Shown piece after piece: positions 6,544 to 10,923 of a DNA stretch of 10,923 bases (position 1 is its first letter; every line of letters begins with the position of its first letter). The position numbers were made by a program, and so were the translations under genes. The stretch is from JAAYYM01 sp964483545 (GTDB lineage Bacteria > Bacillota > Clostridia > Lachnospirales > Lachnospiraceae): the NCBI GenBank assembly GCA_964483545.1, contig CAZACC010000076.1:1-10923 (forward strand). Direction: 5' to 3'. Below the pieces are notes generated by a model, which saw only the letters and a program-made list of their open reading frames with translations, was not told where the DNA came from and did no database searches.

Positions 6544-6705
6544 ATTCTTCTTTCATCCAGACTTTACTGTCGGTTATGGGTTCTGACCATATCAGCTCAT
6601 GCAGTACCTGCATAAGGTCGTGGACTCATTCATCTGCTCTCGCATCTGACCTCACCACCGGTTAGGACTTAATCACCATTGTGATTTCACCTGACCCCGA
6701 AGAAT
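6544..6705 (-). ncRNA. FMN riboswitch (RFN element)
   Basis: This is a cis-acting FMN sensor. The minus strand begins ATTCTTC (6705-6699) and ends GAAGAAT (6550-6544), a perfect 7-bp P1. Inside are the conserved blocks GGGGTCAGGTGAAA, ACCGGTGGTGA, AGTCCACGA, ACCGACAGTAAAGTCTGGATG and the final GAAGAA. Relative to the usual element, two loops carry insertions. In L2 there is a hairpin AATCAC-AATG-GTGATT (6686-6671). In L3 there is CAGATGC-GAGA-GCAGATG (6648-6631), which pairs with tandem G-A mismatches under a GNRA-type loop. A variable P4 hairpin ATGCAG/CTGCAT (6613-6599) is also present. It should repress ribU when FMN is plentiful through the terminator at 6485-6517. Confidence 0.95.
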
Positions 6706-6735
6706 TTCCTTATTCATTTCATTTCTTGCAAACCT

Positions 6736-6764
6736 ATAATAACGCTCTTTGATATAACTGTCAA
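6736..6764 (-). promoter_or_regulatory. ribU leader promoter
   Basis: On the minus strand a perfect TTGACA (6764-6759) and TATTAT (6741-6736) are separated by 17 bases, a near-ideal sigma-A promoter. Transcription would start near 6729, some 24 bases before the riboswitch. The -35 box contains the TGA stop codon of tex. Confidence 0.85.
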
Positions 6765-9103
6765 GCCAGTTTCATCGTCAAGGCAATTCTTTTCTTGGTC
6801 AGATCTACACTGATGACCTTAACTTCCACGATATCACCTACAGCGACTGCCTCCAGCGGATGCTTGATGAACCTGTCTGTGATCTGAGAGATATGCACCA
6901 GTCCATCCTGATGAACACCTATATCCACAAAAACTCCGAAATCAATGACATTCCGTACCGTACCCTTTAAAACCATACCTAGGGTCAGATCCTTCATTTC
7001 TAGTACATCGGATCTCAGAATCGGCTTCGGCATATCATCACGCGGATCTCTCGCTGGTTTTTCCAGCTCTTTCAAGATATCCGTCAATGTGATTTCTCCG
7101 ATACCCAGTTCCTCAGCTAGCTTCTTTTTGTCGCGTACCTTCTTTTCCAGGCTGCCTGTCTGCTGTGCTGGCTCAGCGACTGCTGTTGCCGTCTGCTTTG
7201 ATGCAGTCTCGGGCTGCATACCGCCCATGGCCGCAGCAAGAGCCTGCGCCATTGCAGTGTTTTGATTTTTGATGACTGGCTTCTGCGGCTTGTTCTGTGG
7301 TTTTGCTGCAGGAGCAGGGCTTTTCTTACCAGCCGCCTTGTCCTTTGCTGCTTTGACCTGTGCTGCCTTGACATCCTCCATCGAAAGACCCAACTTTGAG
7401 AGCAGCTTCAGAGCAGCTTCGTAGGATTCTGGATGTACACTGGTCGCATCCAGTGGATTTTCTCCGTTTAGGATACGCATAAAGCCTGCACACTGCTCAT
7501 ATGCCTTCGGTCCCATCTTGGCAACCTTCAGGAGCTGCCTTCGATTGTTAAAACGACCGTTCTTTTCTCTGTAATCAACTATATTCTTAGCAAGTACCTT
7601 GGAGATTCCTGAAATATACTCTAACAGTGAAGCTGAGGCCGTATTCAGATCCACTCCTACTTTATTTACGCTGTCCTCTACCACTCCCGTCAACGCATCA
7701 GATAGCTTTTTCTGATTCATATCATGCTGATACTGACCAACTCCGATGGACTTTGGATCAATCTTTACGAGTTCTGCCAAAGGATCCTGGATTCTTCTGG
7801 CGATGGATGCCGCACTTCGTTGTCCTACATCAAAGTTTGGAAACTCCTCAGTTGCCTGTTTGCTTGCTGAGTATACCGATGCACCAGCTTCATTAACAAT
7901 CACATACTGTACTGGTGTATCCAGTTCCTTCAGTAAATCAACTATAATCATCTCGGATTCTCTCGAGGCTGTTCCGTTTCCAACTGAAATCAAGGTAACA
8001 CCGTACTTCTTAATCAGCTTCTTCAATTCATATTTTGCTTCATCTACCTTGAACTGCGGAGCAGTCGGAAAGATGACCTTGGTATCCAGTACTTTTCCTG
8101 TCGCATCTACGATTGCAAGCTTACATCCAGTACGGAATGCAGGATCCCAGCCGAGTACGACCTGATTTGCGATTGGCGGCTGCAGCAGCAGCTGTTCCAG
8201 ATTCTTTCCAAACACACTGATGGCACCATCCTCTGCATGCTCTGTTAGGTCATTTCTAATCTCACGCTCTATGGCTGGCTGAATCAGGCGGTGATAGCTA
8301 TCCTCGATTGCATTTTCGAGAATCGGAGTTGTATGTGGATTATCAGCTGTGATGACCTTCTTTTTCAGAAATTGAAGGATTCGATCTTCTGGAACCTCCA
8401 GCTTCACAACCAGTATCTTTTCTGCCTCTCCACGATTCAATGCCAGTACTCTATGTCCGGCAATTTTACTAACCGGCTCCTCAAACTGATAATACATTTC
8501 ATACACGGATTCCTGCTTTTCATTTTTGGCTGTTGATATCAGTTTGCCTTCCTCAAAGGTCGCCTTTCTGATATAAAGGCGATAATCCGCTTCGTCAGAA
8601 ATCTGTTCTGCAATGATGTCCTTTGCACCATCAATTGCCTCAGCCACAGATTTGACTTCTTTCTCTTCGTTGATATATGCCTCAGCTGCCTTTTCAACAG
8701 GCTCTGTAGTCTCCTGCACCATGATCAGCTCAGCAAGTCCGTCCAGTCCCTTTTCCTTTGCAATCGTGGCTCTCGTTCTTCTCTTTGGACGATATGGACG
8801 ATATAGATCCTCCACAACTACCATGGTCTCAGCTGCGGTAATCTGTGCACGCAGCTCTTCTGTCAGCTTGCCCTGTTCCTCTATACTTGATAAGACCTGT
8901 GTCTTTTTATCCTCTAGATTGCGCAGATAAGTCAGTCTGTCATTTAAGTCTCTCAGTACCTCATCGTTCAAGGAGCCTGTGACCTCCTTACGATATCGTG
9001 AGATAAAAGGAATCGTATTCCCTTCATCAATCAATTTGATTGCCGCCTCTGCCTGCCATTTTTCAATCTTCAGTTCTTCTTTCAGTTTTAAAGCAATATC
9101 CAT
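6761..9103 (-). CDS. tex: Tex family transcription accessory / RNA-binding protein
   Basis: Tex is a conserved cytosolic nucleic-acid-binding protein related to eukaryotic Spt6 and linked to transcription. Order of domains: Tex N-terminal helical region (1-200, with SRYRKEVTGSLNDE at 35-48 and VEDLYRPYRPKRRTRA at 97-112), RNase-H-like YqgF domain (about 316-445, starting GWDPAFRTGCKLAIVD), helix-hairpin-helix region (about 470-550, VGDLNTAS-like start then RRQLLKVAKMGPKAYEQCAGF) and C-terminal S1 domain (about 706-778, GTVRNVIDFGVFVDIG). At 780 residues it exceeds the roughly 720 of Bacillus YdcI. The surplus is largely a low-complexity Ala/Lys/Pro/Gln linker at about 582-652 before S1. An AGGAG lies 10 bases before the ATG. 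It is transcribed divergently from the DUF4190-like gene and has no clear terminator before ribU. Confidence 0.96.
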   Translation of the reverse strand: MDIALKLKEELKIEKWQAEAAIKLIDEGNTIPFISRYRKEVTGSLNDEVLRDLNDRLTYLRNLEDKKTQVLSSIEEQGKLTEELRAQITAAETMVVVEDLYRPYRPKRRTRATIAKEKGLDGLAELIMVQETTEPVEKAAEAYINEEKEVKSVAEAIDGAKDIIAEQISDEADYRLYIRKATFEEGKLISTAKNEKQESVYEMYYQFEEPVSKIAGHRVLALNRGEAEKILVVKLEVPEDRILQFLKKKVITADNPHTTPILENAIEDSYHRLIQPAIEREIRNDLTEHAEDGAISVFGKNLEQLLLQPPIANQVVLGWDPAFRTGCKLAIVDATGKVLDTKVIFPTAPQFKVDEAKYELKKLIKKYGVTLISVGNGTASRESEMIIVDLLKELDTPVQYVIVNEAGASVYSASKQATEEFPNFDVGQRSAASIARRIQDPLAELVKIDPKSIGVGQYQHDMNQKKLSDALTGVVEDSVNKVGVDLNTASASLLEYISGISKVLAKNIVDYREKNGRFNNRRQLLKVAKMGPKAYEQCAGFMRILNGENPLDATSVHPESYEAALKLLSKLGLSMEDVKAAQVKAAKDKAAGKKSPAPAAKPQNKPQKPVIKNQNTAMAQALAAAMGGMQPETASKQTATAVAEPAQQTGSLEKKVRDKKKLAEELGIGEITLTDILKELEKPARDPRDDMPKPILRSDVLEMKDLTLGMVLKGTVRNVIDFGVFVDIGVHQDGLVHISQITDRFIKHPLEAVAVGDIVEVKVISVDLTKKRIALTMKLA

Positions 9104-9154
9104 GTGTTTTATACTCCTGTTCCAATTATCATTAATAGATCAATACCATCGTTC

Positions 9155-9184
9155 AGTATACCATGTCAAGCAGGTGAAAGACAA
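9155..9184 (-). promoter_or_regulatory. Candidate tex promoter
   Basis: On the minus strand TTGTCT (9184-9179) and TATACT (9160-9155) are 18 bases apart, with TGG directly before the -10 box (extended -10). Transcription would start near 9148, leaving a leader of about 45 bases before the tex ATG. A nearer TTGACA (9169-9164) has no good -10 at the right distance. Confidence 0.6.
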
Positions 9185-9213
9185 TTGTCATTTTAGGCAG
9201 AACGTGATAATAT
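9185..9213 (+). promoter_or_regulatory. Candidate promoter of the DUF4190-like gene and downstream genes
   Basis: TTGTCA (9185-9190, 5 of 6) is followed after 17 bases by TAATAT (9208-9213), or after 15 bases by GATAAT (9206-9211, 5 of 6, with TG in front). Its -35 box directly abuts that of the divergent tex promoter within the palindrome GACAATTGTC. Confidence 0.5.
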
Positions 9214-9228
9214 GAAGGTGAGATTATA

Positions 9229-9258
9229 CGAAACAGACTGTCTTTGATTTTTGTTTCG
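9229..9258 (+). promoter_or_regulatory. Hairpin in the 5' UTR of the DUF4190-like gene
   Basis: CGAAACA (9229-9235) pairs perfectly with TGTTTCG (9252-9258) around a 16-base loop. It ends 5 bases before the GAGG ribosome site at 9264-9267. It could affect translation initiation, but no alternative structure is evident. Confidence 0.3.
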
Positions 9259-9272
9259 GAAGTGAGGATGAG

Positions 9273-9671
9273 ATGGACATTCAAGAAGAACAAAAAGAAC
9301 AAAGCTCCAAAGGGCTGGCATTAGCCTCCATGATTTTAGGTATTGCTTCGATTTGCTGCTGTTATATTTCATTACCACTCGGCGGACTCGGTATCGCATT
9401 GGCCATACTTTCGAAACGTGAAAACCGCAGTATGCTCGGACAGGCAAAGACAGGACTGCTTACCTCTATCGTTGGTATCATTATTTCCATCATGACTTAT
9501 GGATTACTAATCATCGGAAGCCTTGCTATAGTAGCTGAAGACGGCGGTGAATCATTCTGGAAAGAATATAAACAGCAGTATGAGCAGCAATTTCACCAGG
9601 AAGTACCCGATGAAGTCTACGACGCTTATAAAGACATCATGGATCAGTTTAGACCTCGGAACGAGTTATAA
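9273..9671 (+). CDS. Small DUF4190-like membrane protein
   Basis: This 132-residue protein of unknown function resembles DUF4190 proteins. After a short polar, charged N-terminus it has the glycine-rich hydrophobic block GLALASMILGIASI (14-27), continuing to about 46. A basic loop SKRENRSMLGQAKTG (47-61) follows, then a second hydrophobic block (about 61-87). The KGLALASMILGIAS start and the GQAKTGLLTSIVGII repeat-like second half are typical of the family. The tail (88-132) is soluble, acidic and rich in Gln and aromatic residues (FWKEYKQQYEQQF). Two transmembrane helices with both ends on one side are likely; CCCY at 28-31 is a curiosity. GAGG lies 5 bases before the ATG. It heads a three-gene co-directional group and is divergent from tex. 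Confidence 0.82.
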   Translation: MDIQEEQKEQSSKGLALASMILGIASICCCYISLPLGGLGIALAILSKRENRSMLGQAKTGLLTSIVGIIISIMTYGLLIIGSLAIVAEDGGESFWKEYKQQYEQQFHQEVPDEVYDAYKDIMDQFRPRNEL

Positions 9672-9714
9672 TCAAGGGAGAGTTCTCATAGCGCAGCAAT
9701 GAGATACCCTTGAT
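9671..9714 (+). promoter_or_regulatory. Two-tier hairpin between the DUF4190-like and HExxH genes
   Basis: An 8-bp outer stem ATCAAGGG/CCCTTGAT (9671-9678 with 9707-9714) encloses a 6-bp inner stem TCTCAT/ATGAGA (9684-9689 with 9699-9704) and the loop AGCGCAGCA. It begins at the last base of the upstream stop codon. No T-run follows at once, so a classical terminator is unlikely. It may be an RNA processing, stability or regulatory element. Confidence 0.5.
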
Positions 9715-9740
9715 AAGGCTATGATTTGTACATTTTGATA

Positions 9741-9745
9741 GGAGG
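9741..9745 (+). promoter_or_regulatory. Ribosome binding site fixing the HExxH gene start
   Basis: GGAGG lies 7 bases before the ATG at 9753. This fixes the start there rather than at the in-frame TTG at 9726, which would place the ribosome site inside the gene. Confidence 0.85.
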
Positions 9746-9752
9746 AATCGCT

Positions 9753-10220
9753 ATGGTTGGTGCAATCGGATACGGAATCAACACATATGGATACAATGCC
9801 ACTGCCTCTGCAGTCAGGAATCCTGGTGAATCCACGCAGGTGCAGCCTGGCAAGCAATCTTCACCTGCAGAGTGTAAGACTTGTGCTGAGCGTAAATATC
9901 AGGACGGTTCGGATGAAATGGTCTCCTTTAAGTCGGCAGCCCATATCTCTCCCGAAGCTTCTGCGTCCAGAGTCAGGGCTCATGAACAGGAACATGTAGT
10001 CAATGCCTACCATAAGGCAGCGCAGAAAGATGGACAGGTCGTTTCCGCAAATGTATCTCTACACAGCTCTGTCTGTCCGGAATGCGGCAGATCCTATATA
10101 TCAGGTGGAACTACTGCTACACAGATCAAGTATTCAAATGAAAGCAATCCATACCAGCAGAACAAAAAGGAATCTGATGCAATGGGGCTGCGTGGTATGA
10201 ATTTTGATATGGCATGCTAA
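9753..10220 (+). CDS. Small HExxH putative metalloprotease with two CxxC pairs
   Basis: This 155-residue protein carries H77-E78-x-x-H81 in RVRAHEQEHVVNAY, the zinc-binding and catalytic motif of many metallopeptidases. It also has two cysteine pairs, C41-x-x-C44 (ECKTCAERKYQDGSDE) and C108-x-x-C111 (VCPECGRSY), which could bind a structural zinc. The layout of the AHExEH helix followed by a strand-turn with GRSYISGG (112-119) recalls the SprA-related putative metalloproteases, which have AHExAH and then YAVGGE. This kinship is my inference and distant. The N-terminus MVGAIGYGINTYGYN is Gly/Tyr-rich and shows no signal peptide; the last residue is Cys. I recall similar unnamed proteins in Lachnospiraceae. 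It lies between two membrane-protein genes, 81 bases after one and 28 before the other. Substrate and catalysis are unknown. Confidence 0.8.
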   Translation: MVGAIGYGINTYGYNATASAVRNPGESTQVQPGKQSSPAECKTCAERKYQDGSDEMVSFKSAAHISPEASASRVRAHEQEHVVNAYHKAAQKDGQVVSANVSLHSSVCPECGRSYISGGTTATQIKYSNESNPYQQNKKESDAMGLRGMNFDMAC

Positions 10221-10248
10221 AAACATATGATTGGAGTATAGAAACATC

Positions 10249-10923
10249 ATGAATCAGCAAAAAACATCTGCGCAGTTAAAGGCACTCGCAAAGGAACAGT
10301 TACTCGGAAACTATGGAATGATCGCAGGTGCCTTTGCTGTGATTCTAGCTATTTCTTTCGCAGTATTTTCAATTGCATATACCGCCAACGTAGCCAGTCT
10401 GTTCGGTACTGCACTCGTTGATGGAGGACAAGTCACGCCTGCACTTATCAGTTCATTGGTCATCTATTTTCTGATTGCATTGATTATCATTGCACTGTTC
10501 TACTGCATGGAGGTTGGTTTGGTCTACATGTCAATACAGATTTCCAGAGGCAATCAGGTCGAAATCAAAGATGTGTTTTTCTCCTTTACCCACCATCCTG
10601 ATAAAGTCCTCGGAATGTTTTTTTTATTTTATTTTGCAAATATTCTGATGAACGCTCCAGCGCTTATTGTATCGATCATCTATCGTAATGAGGTCTCAAA
10701 TTTGGGATCTCCTATGTTTTTTCTCTATCTGATATTGTATCTGGCAGCAAGTATAGGCGCTGTTATGCTTTCTCTGACATATGGTCTGCGCTATTACTTC
10801 TACTGTGATCATCCAGAATGGAAGGTACTGGAGTGCATCAAGCAGAGCCGTCTGATCCTGCAAGGACAGAAAGGAAGATTCTTTTATATCTATTTAAGCT
10901 TTATCGGATGGTACTTCTTGATT
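10249..10923 (+). CDS. DUF975 family membrane protein (partial, 3' end cut by window)
   Basis: An open frame runs from the ATG to the window edge, giving 225 residues without a stop. DUF975 proteins are multi-pass membrane proteins of unknown function. Hydrophobic segments lie at about 24-46, 66-95, 119-145 and 157-180, with a further one beginning near 212. The block ECIKQSRLILQGQKGRFF (195-212) followed by YIYLSFIGWYFL (213-224) is the family hallmark, as is the N-terminal SAQLKALAKEQLLGNYG (7-23). GGAG lies 12 bases before the ATG, a rather long spacing. The gene starts 28 bases after the HExxH gene and is likely co-transcribed with it. About one more transmembrane segment and a tail are probably missing beyond the edge. 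Confidence 0.88.
   Translation, partial: MNQQKTSAQLKALAKEQLLGNYGMIAGAFAVILAISFAVFSIAYTANVASLFGTALVDGGQVTPALISSLVIYFLIALIIIALFYCMEVGLVYMSIQISRGNQVEIKDVFFSFTHHPDKVLGMFFLFYFANILMNAPALIVSIIYRNEVSNLGSPMFFLYLILYLAASIGAVMLSLTYGLRYYFYCDHPEWKVLECIKQSRLILQGQKGRFFYIYLSFIGWYFLI

Noticed and set aside
6630..6650. Direct repeat CAGATG...CAGATG as a DNA repeat element
   Set aside because: It is explained as the two arms of the L3 hairpin with tandem G-A pairs inside the riboswitch.
6945..8165. Several plus-strand open frames opposite tex (for example 6945-7265 and 7746-8165)
   Set aside because: Serine/phenylalanine-rich translations are what the antisense of a Glu/Lys/Ala-rich gene gives; tex itself is intact.
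9141..9169. TTGACA (9169-9164, minus strand) as the tex -35 box
   Set aside because: At 17 bases the -10 would read GTATTG, a poor match; the pair TTGTCT and TATACT with an extended -10 is better.
9726..9752. TTG start nine codons upstream of the HExxH gene
   Set aside because: It would place the GGAGG ribosome site inside the coding region; the ATG at 9753 has ideal spacing.

Overview
The window looks like a chromosomal segment of a Clostridia member of the Bacillota, most likely a Lachnospiraceae species. The reasons are strong AGGAGG-type ribosome binding sites, sigma-A-like promoters, an FMN riboswitch ahead of a RibU-type riboflavin transporter component, and small membrane families (DUF6715-like, DUF4190-like, DUF975) that I associate with this group. 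No sign of phage, insertion sequence, CRISPR, tRNA or rRNA was seen.

Layout. (1) Positions 100-5483, minus strand: a tight eight-gene operon read right to left as a YcxB-like membrane protein, tsaE, tsaB, rimI, an RNase Z-type gene, a DUF6715-like membrane-anchored protein, tsaD and ispD. A candidate promoter lies at 5555-5583. Three gene pairs overlap and the other gaps are 4 to 39 bases. (2) Positions 5615-6764, minus strand: a riboflavin uptake gene (ribU) under its own promoter, FMN riboswitch and intrinsic terminator. (3) Positions 6761-9103, minus strand: tex, a nucleic-acid-binding transcription accessory protein. (4) Positions 9104-9272: a divergent promoter region in which the two candidate -35 boxes abut inside a palindrome. 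(5) Positions 9273-10923, plus strand: three co-directional small genes, namely a DUF4190-like membrane protein, a small HExxH protein with two CxxC pairs, and a DUF975 membrane protein cut by the window edge.

How the genes work together. TsaE, TsaB and TsaD are three of the four bacterial proteins that make t6A37 on tRNA; TsaC/Sua5 is not here. The RNase Z homologue (tRNA 3' end maturation) sits in the same operon, so much of it serves tRNA maturation. RimI often accompanies tsaB, and IspD (MEP isoprenoid pathway) is coupled to the end. The ribU leader fits transcription attenuation: one octamer occurs both at the riboswitch 5' end and in the terminator 3' arm, so the two pairings are mutually exclusive.

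The least explained part is the plus-strand trio, above all the 155-residue HExxH protein and the two-tier hairpin just upstream of it. The riboswitch is also structurally unusual, with inserted hairpins in both the P2 and P3 loops.
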